This document shows, piece after piece, positions 53,021 to 61,894 of a stretch of DNA of 64,000 bases. Where the stretch lies: the NCBI GenBank assembly GCA_020636255.1, contig JACJYE010000004.1, positions 310,001 through 374,000 on the forward strand, given 5' to 3'. Both the position numbers and the translations under genes were made by a program. How positions within the stretch are numbered: position 1 is the stretch's first letter; every line of letters starts with the position of its first letter. The DNA comes from Lewinellaceae bacterium. Its GTDB lineage: Bacteria > Bacteroidota > Bacteroidia > Chitinophagales > Saprospiraceae. Under the pieces are notes generated by a model. That model was not told the origin of the DNA, searched no databases, and worked only from the letters and a program-made list of their open reading frames with translations.

Positions 53021-54127
53021 GTGAATGCTGAAAAAGTAGCGTTAGTTGTCCCTTACTGCTTTGTGCCGCCCCGAAACGGGGGGCACAAAGCAGCATTTGG
53101 CTTTAGCGAAGCGCTGTCCCGCAGGCTTCCTTTTATCTGCCTTTCCACCGACGACAATCAAGCGTCTCAGGCCCCGTTCAGGCTGGCTCCCGTTTTTGAG
53201 GCCCGGATAACCAAGTACATCAGCCCGATAGCCGCGTGGCGTTGTTATCAGGTGCTCAAATCAGAAAAGGTTACGGCCTGCATCGCATTCCAGCCTTTTA
53301 TCGCCCTGTTGTTGTGGCCTGTAAGCTCGTTGCTGGGCATACCGCTCGACATATACGCCCAGAACCTGGAATACCAGCGGTTCAGGAGCATGAGGCGCTG
53401 GTTCTGGCCCGTGCTGTTTGTGGTAGAATGGCTGGCCTTCAGGCTGGCGCGGCGCCTGTACTTCATTTCGCCGGACGACTTGCCCCTTGCTGTGAAAGCT
53501 TTCCGGCTACCCTCCGGGAAATGCAGGGTGGCCCCCTACGGAACCCCTTACCGCAGCCAGCCGGGCAATAGAGCACAAAAGCGGCGGGTTATACGGGAAA
53601 AACATGGCTTCGGGGAAAGCGATTTCCTCATCATCTTTTTCGGCCCGCAAACCTACCGCCCCAACCTCGAAGCCGTCGAGCTGATCGTCAACAATATTAA
53701 CCCGGTGCTGAGAAAAAAGGCCGCCTTCTCCTATCGGTTCCTCATCTGCGGCGGAGGGCTTCCGGATTCCTTTAACCGCCTGGAAACCTATCCCAATGTT
53801 GACTATCTGGGTTACGTTGAGGATATCGAAGCCTACGTCCAGGCTGCCGATGTAATGATCAACCCGGCCATTACCGGAGGTGGAGTAAAGACCAAGCTCA
53901 TCGAGGCGCTGGCGCTGGGTACGCCAGTCGTATCCAGCCGCTCCGGCGCTCTGGGTGTCGATGCGGCTGCCTGCGGCGCCAAGCTGGTGGCCGTAGATGA
54001 CAATGACTACGAAGCCTACTGCGATGCTCTGGCCCGCATACAGGCTTCGCCCGGGCCGCCGACACCAGCCTCCTTCTACGATCTCTATTTTTGGGATCAT
54101 GCCATCCGTCCGGTGCTCGAGGGATGA
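53021..54127 (+). CDS. Glycosyltransferase, GT4-like
   Basis: The 368-residue protein has two Rossmann lobes. The N-terminal lobe starts LVVPYCFVPPRNGGHKAAFG. The C-terminal lobe has LIIFFGPQTYRPNLEAVELI and the donor-binding tail VMINPAITGGGVKTKLIEAL with GTPVVSSRSGALG, where the E of KLIEAL corresponds to the EX7E glutamate of GT-B enzymes. A GTG at 53021, 2 bp after the YfhO stop, is the start, indicating close coupling with that gene. Donor and acceptor cannot be told. Confidence 0.87.
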   Translation: MNAEKVALVVPYCFVPPRNGGHKAAFGFSEALSRRLPFICLSTDDNQASQAPFRLAPVFEARITKYISPIAAWRCYQVLKSEKVTACIAFQPFIALLLWPVSSLLGIPLDIYAQNLEYQRFRSMRRWFWPVLFVVEWLAFRLARRLYFISPDDLPLAVKAFRLPSGKCRVAPYGTPYRSQPGNRAQKRRVIREKHGFGESDFLIIFFGPQTYRPNLEAVELIVNNINPVLRKKAAFSYRFLICGGGLPDSFNRLETYPNVDYLGYVEDIEAYVQAADVMINPAITGGGVKTKLIEALALGTPVVSSRSGALGVDAAACGAKLVAVDDNDYEAYCDALARIQASPGPPTPASFYDLYFWDHAIRPVLEG

Positions 54128-54142
54128 AGCCATAAAAAAAAC

Positions 54143-54150
54143 TACCTTTG
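54143..54150 (+). promoter_or_regulatory. Possible -7 promoter element before the FkbM-like gene
   Basis: TACCTTTG is a full match to TAnnTTTG, 23 bases before the ATG at 54173. No good -33 TTTG lies 19-21 bases upstream, so this is a weak call. Confidence 0.3.
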
Positions 54151-54172
54151 AGCCTGTTTTGAAAAGAAGCTT

Positions 54173-54937
54173 ATGAACCTCTTACAGAAGATCCTTCAAT
54201 CCAAAAGCCTGGCGCGTAGCCGCCGCTTTATCGGAAAGGCCAGCGGGCTGTATGTGCGCCTGAAGCGCTTCACGCCTTCCGCCAGTGAAGACATGCGCAA
54301 TGCCATGCTGTTTCGGTACAAGGGCATTACCCACGTCATCGACATCGGTGCCAATACCGGCCAGTTTGCCGAGTCGCTCTACGATTTCGGCTACCAGGGC
54401 AAGGTCATCTCCTTCGAGCCGGTGAGCAGCGCCTACCAGGAACTGCTGAAGCGCGCCGCCCGATACCCCAACTGGCAGGTTGCCGGCCGCTGTGCGATCG
54501 GCAGCATAGACGGCGAGATCGAGATCAATATTTCGGACGATACCGTTTTCAGCTCCATCCTGGAGATCAAGGACAGTTATGTGTCGCACAACAAAAAATC
54601 ACAGATCATAGGCAAGGAAAAGACGCCGATCCACCGCCTCGACAGCATCATCGGGCAGTACATACAGGATACAGACGCCCGCATCATGCTGAAGATCGAC
54701 ACCCAGGGGTACGAAAAAGAGGTGCTCGACGGCGCTCAGGAAACCCTGCGCCGGGCCGCAGGGCTGAAGATAGAGATCCCCCTGTACGCGATCTATGAAC
54801 ACACCCGCTTTGCGTTCTACGATATCCTCGAGCTAACAAAAGGCCAGGGCCTGCAGCCCTACAGTTTCCACGTTGAGGGCGTCGACCTGAATACGGGCCG
54901 CGTGAATACGATCGACGGCGTTTTTTTCAGGGAGTAG
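54173..54937 (+). CDS. FkbM-family SAM-dependent methyltransferase
   Basis: The 254-residue class I methyltransferase has the SAM-binding motif I in VIDIGANTGQFAESLYDFGY, VISFEPVSSAYQELLKRA (acidic loop), NISDDTVFSSIL and KIDTQGYEKEVLDGA, all typical of FkbM proteins. In glycan clusters such enzymes commonly O-methylate sugars. It lies between GT4 and GT2 on the same strand, which supports a role in modifying an envelope glycan made by the neighbouring enzymes. Confidence 0.9.
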   Translation: MNLLQKILQSKSLARSRRFIGKASGLYVRLKRFTPSASEDMRNAMLFRYKGITHVIDIGANTGQFAESLYDFGYQGKVISFEPVSSAYQELLKRAARYPNWQVAGRCAIGSIDGEIEINISDDTVFSSILEIKDSYVSHNKKSQIIGKEKTPIHRLDSIIGQYIQDTDARIMLKIDTQGYEKEVLDGAQETLRRAAGLKIEIPLYAIYEHTRFAFYDILELTKGQGLQPYSFHVEGVDLNTGRVNTIDGVFFRE

Positions 54938-54962
54938 CCTGCGCACTGCAACTGCAACCGAC

Positions 54963-55838
54963 ATGCAATACATTATCATAATGCCGGCCTACAACGAGCA
55001 GCACTACATCGGCAGGGCCATAGAGGCCATCAGCCGGCAAACTTTGCTGCCCCGAAGGCTCATCGTGGTCAATGACGGCTCGACAGACAGCACGGCCGAT
55101 GTAGTCAGGGGGTATGCGGCACAGCACTCCTGGATACAACTGGTAAACAATGACAAAAAAGAACAACGCGCTGCCGGCTCCAAGGTCGTCCGGGCTTTTT
55201 ATATCGGGTACAAGGCCATAGCCGAGGAATACGATTTCCTGGTGAAGTTCGATGCCGACCTGGAGATCCCTCCGTATTATTTCGGGCGCATAGCAGGCCT
55301 TTTCGACGCCAATCCCAGGCTTGGGATCGCCGGCGGCACCATCGCTGTCGAAGAGAACGGCCAATGGGTGTACGAGAACTTCTCCGACGTCGACCACGTC
55401 AAAGGTGCTTTTAAAGCCTATCGCCGGCAGTGTTTCCAGGATATCGGCGGCCTGCGCGCCTCCATCGGCTGGGATACTGCCGACGAACTATTGGCCCGTT
55501 ACCATGGCTGGAGTATACAAGTCGATACCGGCCTGCAGGTACGGCACTACCGGCCTCTGGGCGCAGAAACCGGCTCGGTAAAGATCCGGGTTAAAGTAGG
55601 TAACGGCATGTACCGCCTGCGCTACGGTTTTTTGATCACCCTCATCAGCGCGGTCAAAGCGGGCTACCTCAACAAACCCTATGCCCTGACCGGCCTGGCC
55701 GTGATGTGGGGCTGGATACAGTCGTGGCTCCGGCACGAGGATTTCATCGTAACGAAAGAAGAAGGGCAGTTTATCCGGCGTTTTCGCCGGCAGCGGATGC
55801 TGCGCAAGGCCTTCCCTGGCACCGATGCCGTTTTTTAA
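54963..55838 (+). CDS. Glycosyltransferase family 2
   Basis: The 291-residue GT-A enzyme has the N-terminal nucleotide-sugar motif IIMPAYNEQHYIGRAI, VVNDGSTDSTADVVRG, and the metal-binding DXD-type FDADLEIPPYYF. GWDTADELLARY may provide the catalytic base region. A hydrophobic C-terminal part may associate with the membrane. It is the last gene of the glycan cluster. Its final codons and stop form the left arm of a long palindromic terminator shared with the convergent M1 peptidase gene. Confidence 0.9.
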   Translation: MQYIIIMPAYNEQHYIGRAIEAISRQTLLPRRLIVVNDGSTDSTADVVRGYAAQHSWIQLVNNDKKEQRAAGSKVVRAFYIGYKAIAEEYDFLVKFDADLEIPPYYFGRIAGLFDANPRLGIAGGTIAVEENGQWVYENFSDVDHVKGAFKAYRRQCFQDIGGLRASIGWDTADELLARYHGWSIQVDTGLQVRHYRPLGAETGSVKIRVKVGNGMYRLRYGFLITLISAVKAGYLNKPYALTGLAVMWGWIQSWLRHEDFIVTKEEGQFIRRFRRQRMLRKAFPGTDAVF

Positions 55839-55854
55839 AAAAACGGCATCGGTG
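55820..55854. terminator. Bidirectional intrinsic terminator, 17-bp perfect palindrome
   Basis: CACCGATGCCGTTTTTT (55820-55836) is followed directly by AAAAAAACGGCATCGGTG (55837-55854), so both strands read a GC-rich stem with A and T runs. The GT2 stop codon lies inside it and the M1 peptidase stop begins at 55857-55855, immediately after it. Confidence 0.88.
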
Positions 55855-57981
55855 TCAAATCTTTTTACCGGTAACGTTGTACCCGAAAAACTGGACCTTG
55901 ATACCGCTGCAGCCGCTTTCGTCGTATTCAAAAGCAGCTTTGAGCCTTCCATCAAGGCTATGGAAATTCTTCTCGTCATCCGGTATCAGATACGATGCCA
56001 TATTGTTGGCTTTGACCTCGAGGTATAACATGCCGTCTTTCCTCGTTATAGACAAGTCTACCGGGAATTCCTTCATTGCGTATGTGCCGGTGATGCATTC
56101 CGGTATCGAAAGCCCCTGATAGCGTTCTTTCAGCGGGGGGTAGAAATTATCCAGCTCAAAGGCGTCGGGCACTTCCTGGTTGATGGCAACCGAAGCGAGC
56201 TCACCTGCTTTCGGCACTTTAAACTTGTAGACATTTCCCTTCATCCAAACGGACGGCTTGGCGTAGTCCACCACTGTTTCGCCATCCTTGTACGTATATT
56301 CGGCCTTCAGCGGCACAGGGCGGGCGCCTTTGTTCTCCACTACCAGGGCATCGCCTTCCAATGACCTGATCGCCACATCAGGATATCCATACGCAAAGAA
56401 CCAGGGCTTCCACAACCACGACAGGTCCTTGCCGGAGACGTTCTCGAAAGTATAGAAGAAATCGTATGGCGTCGGCGATTTTTGGGCCCATCGCCGGATG
56501 TATTCGCGGAAGCATTTCAGGAACAGCTCGTCACCAAGCTCGTAGTGGATCATGGAATACACGAATGCTGGCAACGGATAGGAAGCATAACCGTAATTGG
56601 TGTTATCCATAAACTGCGTCGATGTGATAAGCGGCAGGTCGCTGATCGAGCCTAAAGTACCCTGCATACCCGATTTGGAAGCGGTGAAATAAGGGCCCTC
56701 GTCATTATTGAAGTATTTGGCTGTGACCACATCCGTTATATAATTCGCCCAGCCTTCATCCATCCAGGCAAAGCGCTTCTCGTTGACCCGGACGTACATC
56801 GGGAAATAAGTGTGGAACATTTCGTGGATGGTCACACCCCGGCCGGGGCCGCCGTTATTGGCCATCATAGGATATTCCATGCCGCCGCCGCCACTGGCGA
56901 TAAATGTCGTAAATTCCGGATAGGGATATGGTATACCCGGGACACCCGTAGAAAAGTGTTCCATGATCTGCTGTTGCATGGCCGTCACGCCCGAACACTT
57001 ATCGGCCTGGCTTTCCGGGTAATAGGTGCTGATAAACACCTGCCGCCCGTCGACGGCCTGTATGCCAGCATCCCAGCAGTAATGGCCGCTCAGGCAAAAA
57101 GCAAAATCCGATACCTCGCTGGCCATATAATGCCAGCGCCCTGTCTGGTTGCGGTAGCCATTTTTCAGCGATTCCGGGCTGATGATGGCCACCGGTTCCG
57201 TGGAGACATGCGCTTTCTCGTAAAGGCTCAGGGCATCTTTGTTCAGGACTTCACCTGCGTTTTGCAGCACGCCCGTGGCCAATACGGTATAGGTATCGGG
57301 CGCATTGATGGTCACGTCAAAATTTCCCAGGTTGTTGTAGAATTCGGCGCGAAAACCATAGTCGAGCTGGTCCCAGCCGAATACGTCATCGTATACAGCG
57401 ATCTGAGGGTACCAGTACGCAACGAAGAAGGTTGTGCTATCATAAGCTCCGGTGCGAATGGTCGTTTCGGGCAGATACTGGGCCCAATCGACGTTCATCG
57501 TCAGGCTGCTTCCAGGGGTCAGCGGCTCCGGCAGAGTGATGATCAGGCGGGTGCCGTTGATGCGGGCGCCTCTACGGCTGCCCATTTCAACCTCTTTTCC
57601 GTCGATGGTGATCTTGCTCAGCTCCACTCCATCTGTAATATCATCTGCTTTGATGCCGTAATCCCGCGCATTGCCCTTTTTAAAAGCATCGTAGTATAAG
57701 CGCACGACCAGGCTGTTCAGCACATCCGGGCTGTTGTTGTGGTAAACGGCCTTTTCGGACCCGCTAATCTTTTTCGAGGCCGGGTCAACCGTCACGTCGA
57801 TCGTGTAGTCTACCGTGTTCTGCCAGTACTTCGGGCCAGGGCGGCCATCGTAAGAACGGGTGCCGTTCTCATAGGCCTGGCGAACCTCCAAAGGCATGAA
57901 GAACCGGCTTTCCTGAGCATGAAGCGATTGAAAGGTTAAAAAGAACAATAGATACAGGGAGAATTTCATGATCGGATTCAT
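55855..57981 (-). CDS. Exported M1-family zinc metallopeptidase
   Basis: The protein has 708 residues from ATG 57981 (MNPIMKFSLYLLFFLTFQSL, cleavage after LHA). ATG 57969 (MKFSL) is the alternative. The zinc site is complete: His386-Glu-Met-Phe-His390 in TIHEMFHTYF and Glu409 in WMDEGWAN, giving HEXXH-X18-E as in M1 aminopeptidases. The substrate-binding GGGGMEYPMM replaces GxMEN. An N-terminal beta domain precedes the catalytic domain, and a C-terminal beta-sandwich follows. It should degrade peptides in the periplasm or outside. Any start upstream of 57981 lies in non-coding sequence. Confidence 0.92.
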   Translation of the reverse strand: MNPIMKFSLYLLFFLTFQSLHAQESRFFMPLEVRQAYENGTRSYDGRPGPKYWQNTVDYTIDVTVDPASKKISGSEKAVYHNNSPDVLNSLVVRLYYDAFKKGNARDYGIKADDITDGVELSKITIDGKEVEMGSRRGARINGTRLIITLPEPLTPGSSLTMNVDWAQYLPETTIRTGAYDSTTFFVAYWYPQIAVYDDVFGWDQLDYGFRAEFYNNLGNFDVTINAPDTYTVLATGVLQNAGEVLNKDALSLYEKAHVSTEPVAIISPESLKNGYRNQTGRWHYMASEVSDFAFCLSGHYCWDAGIQAVDGRQVFISTYYPESQADKCSGVTAMQQQIMEHFSTGVPGIPYPYPEFTTFIASGGGGMEYPMMANNGGPGRGVTIHEMFHTYFPMYVRVNEKRFAWMDEGWANYITDVVTAKYFNNDEGPYFTASKSGMQGTLGSISDLPLITSTQFMDNTNYGYASYPLPAFVYSMIHYELGDELFLKCFREYIRRWAQKSPTPYDFFYTFENVSGKDLSWLWKPWFFAYGYPDVAIRSLEGDALVVENKGARPVPLKAEYTYKDGETVVDYAKPSVWMKGNVYKFKVPKAGELASVAINQEVPDAFELDNFYPPLKERYQGLSIPECITGTYAMKEFPVDLSITRKDGMLYLEVKANNMASYLIPDDEKNFHSLDGRLKAAFEYDESGCSGIKVQFFGYNVTGKKI

Positions 57982-58248
57982 AGGCTTTTTTTTCAAGATG
58001 TAGATGAAAAATTCAGAATGATGTCTCTGCTTATGCTTTATTTCTACAATAATACGGTTAAGATCCGGAACAACTCTCCGGATTACGGCCTTATTGTGCC
58101 TTTTGTGCCTTTTGTATCCGACTCGGATTTTGTCGCTATTCCCTGGCTGGGAGTCATGGTGCCGTTTGGAAGAAAGAAAACCGCACGATCGCATTACCGT
58201 GGAACTTATTTTTTGATCTTTACTTACCTGATTATTCAAATAAAAGCC

Positions 58249-58256
58249 TACCTTTG
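58249..58256 (+). promoter_or_regulatory. Possible -7 element upstream of the DEAD-box helicase gene
   Basis: TACCTTTG matches TAnnTTTG exactly but has no TTTG at the right distance upstream. A start here would give a 5' untranslated region of about 115 bases. The remaining 396-base gap between the M1 peptidase and helicase genes holds no gene, RNA or repeat that I can recognise. Confidence 0.35.
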
Positions 58257-58377
58257 CCCCTTCATTTTTAACCAGTGAATGCGCGATTCGGAAAAAGCGT
58301 GAACTTATTCCAGGGTTGAGCAGGCACTTATTACAACATTCTGGCAGGAAGTGAACCTGCCTGCTTAACCAAAATTC

Positions 58378-60045
58378 ATGCAAGCATTCAAAGCACTGGG
58401 CTTATCACAGCCCGTAGTGGAAGCCGTTCATGCGCTTGGCTTCACCGAACCTACCGCTATCCAATCACAAGCTATCCCGCGCCTATTACAGGAAGACGTC
58501 GATTTCATCGGCCTGGCACAAACAGGGACCGGCAAAACAGCTGCCTTTGGCCTGCCGCTGGTCGAGCGCGTCGATGAAGCGCTACCCCTCACGCAGGCGC
58601 TGATACTGGCGCCCACCCGGGAGCTCTGCCTGCAGATCACCACCGAGCTGGGTCAGTTTGCCCGCTACCGAAACGAAGTCCGCATCCTGGCCGTCTATGG
58701 CGGCGCTGATATCGGCAAACAGATCAGAGAGGCCAAACAGGGCGCACATATCCTGGTGGCCACTCCGGGCCGCCTTCGCGACCTCATGCGCCGCAAGGCC
58801 GTCAGCCTTCAGCATGTCCGTTTCGCTGTACTTGACGAAGCCGACGAGATGCTGAACATGGGCTTCAAGGAAGAGATCGACGAGATCCTGCAGGAAACGC
58901 CGGAAGAAAAAATGGTCTGGTTGTTCTCCGCTACCATGCCCAGCGAGGTGCGCCGCATTTCTGAAGACTATATGTCCAACCCGTTCGAGCTCAGCGTAGG
59001 CGCGAAAAACACCTCCAACGCCGACATCGAACACCAATACGCTCTGGTCCGCCCCGCCGACAAATACATGGCCCTTCGCCGGTTTATGGACTACACGCCC
59101 AATGTTTACGGGATCGTATTCTGCCGCACCCGGCGCGATGCCTCCGAACTGGCCGAACAGCTTACCAAGGACGGCTACAACGCTGACGCCCTGCACGGCG
59201 ACCTCAGCCAGGCACAACGCGACCGCGTCATGGGCCGGTTCAGGAACCGCCAACTCAAAGTGCTCGTAGCTACCGATGTTGCTGCACGTGGTATCGACGT
59301 GGACAATATCAGCCACGTCTTCCACCTCAATATTCCCGAAGACCTGAATTTTTACACCCACAGGGCAGGCCGCACCGGCCGCGCCGGGCGCAAAGGGACT
59401 TCACTGCTTCTGGCCAGCTCCAGAGACCTGGCCATCATCCGCCGGCTGGAAACCCGCCTGAAAACCCCTTTTACCGCAACGCCTATTCCTTCCGGACAGG
59501 AAGTTTTCGAAAAAAGGCTTGTGGGGTTCATCCAGCGGGTAAAAAACGCCGAGCCTCACGAAGCCATCGCACCGCTGGTACCGGCGCTGGCCAGCGAACT
59601 GGAAGGGCTGTCGCGGGAGGACCTGATCCACAAACTCGCTTCCATGGCCATGCGGCCCGCCATGCAGGCACACCTGCACAGCAAAGACCTCAACCTCAGG
59701 AAAGAAAAAGAAAAAGGCAAAAAGAACAGCGCTGCGCCGCAGAAGATGAAGGAACTCTTCATCAACCTCGGCACCATGGATGTTGACGGCAAGGCAGGGT
59801 TTCTCTCTTTCGTCTGCGGCCTGTCGCGCGTACAGGGCCACGCTATCGGCAGGATCGACATGAGCGCCAAGCATAGCTTCTTCCAGGTTGACGAAGATTC
59901 CGCACGGCAGATCGTCCGCGAGCTCGACGGCACCCATTTTCAGGGGCGCGCCCTGCGCGTCAACGAAGGGATGCCAAAACGCCCGGAGAAAAAGAGCAAG
60001 AAGTTTGTAGCGGCTAAAGGCAAGCCCAGAAAAGGCAAAGCCTAA
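58378..60045 (+). CDS. DEAD-box ATP-dependent RNA helicase with C-terminal RNA-binding domain
   Basis: The 555-residue protein has the Q motif (GFTEPTAIQSQAIP), motif I AQTGTGKT (47-54), PTRELCLQ, motif II DEAD (153-156), SAT in VWLFSATMP, ARGIDVDN and HRAGRTGR. The C-terminus has a DbpA-type RNA-binding fold (about 462-540, MKELFINLG ... GFLSFVCGLSRVQGHAIGRI) and a basic tail. The overall architecture is like DeaD/CsdA, which remodels rRNA and mRNA, often in the cold. The long upstream untranslated stretch would fit cold or autoregulation, but no structure was identified. Confidence 0.94.
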   Translation: MQAFKALGLSQPVVEAVHALGFTEPTAIQSQAIPRLLQEDVDFIGLAQTGTGKTAAFGLPLVERVDEALPLTQALILAPTRELCLQITTELGQFARYRNEVRILAVYGGADIGKQIREAKQGAHILVATPGRLRDLMRRKAVSLQHVRFAVLDEADEMLNMGFKEEIDEILQETPEEKMVWLFSATMPSEVRRISEDYMSNPFELSVGAKNTSNADIEHQYALVRPADKYMALRRFMDYTPNVYGIVFCRTRRDASELAEQLTKDGYNADALHGDLSQAQRDRVMGRFRNRQLKVLVATDVAARGIDVDNISHVFHLNIPEDLNFYTHRAGRTGRAGRKGTSLLLASSRDLAIIRRLETRLKTPFTATPIPSGQEVFEKRLVGFIQRVKNAEPHEAIAPLVPALASELEGLSREDLIHKLASMAMRPAMQAHLHSKDLNLRKEKEKGKKNSAAPQKMKELFINLGTMDVDGKAGFLSFVCGLSRVQGHAIGRIDMSAKHSFFQVDEDSARQIVRELDGTHFQGRALRVNEGMPKRPEKKSKKFVAAKGKPRKGKA

Positions 60046-60069
60046 CGGCCCCAAAATCCGCTCTTTCCC

Positions 60070-60100
60070 TTTGCCGTGCCCTTTGCAGGCACTATATTTG
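60070..60100 (+). promoter_or_regulatory. Promoter of glgP, perfect Bacteroidota consensus
   Basis: TTTG (60070-60073), 19 bases, then TATATTTG (60093-60100). This matches both elements and the spacing exactly. The glgP start is 26 bases downstream. Confidence 0.75.
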
Positions 60101-60126
60101 GGCTGAAGCAAACCAACGAAACTGCT

Positions 60127-61749
60127 ATGCCAAACAACAAGAAAACCCTGCCCCGTGTAGCCTACTTTTGTATGGAATACGGGCTGGACAACCAATTCAA
60201 GGCCTATGCCGGCGGCCTGGGCATCCTGGCAGGTGACTATATGAAAGGCGCCAGGGAATACCACTACCCCATCGTCGGGATTGGCATCCGATGGAAACAA
60301 GGTTATACGGACCAGCTGATCGATAAGCAGGGCCAGCCGTATGACACCTACCACAATTACAACTACGACGAAATCATGGAGGATACGGGCATGACGGTCA
60401 ACGTCCAGGTCCGCGGGCGCAACGTAGCCTGCAAGGTCTGGAAACTCGACCGCTTCGACAATGCCCCGCTCTACCTGCTCGATACCGATGTGCCCGGCAA
60501 TGAAGACGGCTGGATCACCGGGCAGCTCTATGGTTGGTTTGGCGAGGAGCGCATCGCCCAGGAAATGGTGCTCGGCGTAGGTGGCGTACGTGCCCTGCGC
60601 GCACTGGGCATCGACGTGGACGTCTACCACTTCAACGAAGGCCATGCCCTTTTTGCCGGCTTCGAACTGATGCGCGAAAAGATGGAAGACGGTATGACGT
60701 TCGACGAAGCCTGGACAGCAAGCCGCAACCAGATCGTTTTTACCACCCATACCCCCGTCATCCAGGGCAACGAATCCCATCCGGTCGACAGGCTTATGTA
60801 CATGGGCGCCAACCTCGGCATGAAGCCCAGCCAGCTCCGGCGACTCGCAGGCGACCCCTTCAACATGACGGTCGGCGCACTGCGGCTGTCGCGCAAATCG
60901 AACGCCGTAGCGAAGCTGCATGGCGAAACGGCAAATAAAATGTGGGAACACATCCATGGCCGCTCGGAGATCACCGCCATCACCAACGGCATCCACCTCG
61001 GCACCTGGGTAGACAGCGCCATGATCAAAGCCGCAGAGGCCGGCAAAGGCCTCTGGGATACCCACCTGAAGAATAAGAAGGCTCTCATAAAGTTCATCAA
61101 AGAACGCAACGGCGTCGAACTCGACGCCGACAAGCTCATTATCGGTTTCGCCCGCCGCGCTGTTCCCTACAAACGTTCGGACCTCATCTTCTCCAAACCG
61201 GAGCTTATCGCCCCATACCTCCATGACGGCAAGATACAGATCGTCTTTTCCGGGCGCGCACACCCGCTGGATGACCGCGGCAAGGAGATCGCCGCCAACC
61301 TGGTGGCCATGTCCAGAAAATACCCCAAAGCAGTGGTATTCCTGGAAAACTACGATATGTCCATCGGCGCAGCCCTGACCCGCGGCGCCGACGTCTGGCT
61401 CAACAACCCGCGCCGCCCTAAGGAAGCCAGCGGCACCTCGGGCATGAAAGCAGCCATGAACGGCGTGCTCAACCTCAGCATCCTGGATGGCTGGTGGCCT
61501 GAAGCCTGCCAGCATGGCGTCAACGGCTGGCAGTTTGGCGACGGTTTCGAAAGCGATAGTGAAACAGAGCTGGACAACAACGACCGGGACGCCCTGTACA
61601 AAGTGCTGCTCGAAGAAGTGGCGCCTACCTACTACGACAACCGCAAGAAGTGGGAAGAGATGATGCGCGCCAGCATCATCAGCACCAAAGAAGCCTTTGG
61701 CGTCAAGCGCATGCTCGAGGAATATTACGAGCTCCTGTACAAGATATAA
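60127..61749 (+). CDS. glgP: Alpha-glucan (glycogen) phosphorylase, short GT35 form
   Basis: GlgP releases glucose 1-phosphate from alpha-1,4-glucans using PLP. The protein has 540 residues from ATG 60127 (MPNNKKTLPRVAYFCMEYGL), shorter than the roughly 800-residue E. coli enzyme but usual for the alternative family clade. YAGGLGILAGDYMKGA, FNEGHALFAGFE, FTTHTPVIQGNE and AITNGIHLGTW are seen. The PLP lysine region is RRPKEASGTSGMKAAMNG. The 17 in-frame codons upstream fall on the promoter and were excluded. It is followed by a likely terminator. Confidence 0.94.
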   Translation: MPNNKKTLPRVAYFCMEYGLDNQFKAYAGGLGILAGDYMKGAREYHYPIVGIGIRWKQGYTDQLIDKQGQPYDTYHNYNYDEIMEDTGMTVNVQVRGRNVACKVWKLDRFDNAPLYLLDTDVPGNEDGWITGQLYGWFGEERIAQEMVLGVGGVRALRALGIDVDVYHFNEGHALFAGFELMREKMEDGMTFDEAWTASRNQIVFTTHTPVIQGNESHPVDRLMYMGANLGMKPSQLRRLAGDPFNMTVGALRLSRKSNAVAKLHGETANKMWEHIHGRSEITAITNGIHLGTWVDSAMIKAAEAGKGLWDTHLKNKKALIKFIKERNGVELDADKLIIGFARRAVPYKRSDLIFSKPELIAPYLHDGKIQIVFSGRAHPLDDRGKEIAANLVAMSRKYPKAVVFLENYDMSIGAALTRGADVWLNNPRRPKEASGTSGMKAAMNGVLNLSILDGWWPEACQHGVNGWQFGDGFESDSETELDNNDRDALYKVLLEEVAPTYYDNRKKWEEMMRASIISTKEAFGVKRMLEEYYELLYKI

Positions 61750-61754
61750 CGATC

Positions 61755-61792
61755 GAGGGCCCTCCTCTGCTTTTCTGCCGGGAAGGGCCCTC
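61755..61792 (+). terminator. Inverted repeat after glgP, likely terminator
   Basis: GAGGGCCCT (61755-61763) and AGGGCCCTC (61784-61792) form a perfect 9-bp stem. The loop contains TTTTCT. No T-run follows directly, so efficiency is uncertain. Confidence 0.5.
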
Positions 61793-61894
61793 CCCTATAT
61801 CCGTCTCCCCAACCTGTCTTCCTATCGAAAAATATTGACTGTAGGCTTTATCCTTGCCACTTTTAACCTTCGATCACCAAATTTACTCCTCAGT

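Noticed and set aside
57982..58383. Upstream extension of the M1 peptidase frame (134 residues)
   Set aside because: It would bury the signal peptide inside the protein. The sequence is AT-rich intergenic DNA with a promoter-like element for the divergent helicase gene.
59401..61515. A 704-codon open frame on the minus strand across the helicase and glgP genes
   Set aside because: It runs antisense through two well-supported genes with full motif sets. Long antisense frames are common here because of GC-rich third positions. Its translation shows no domain.
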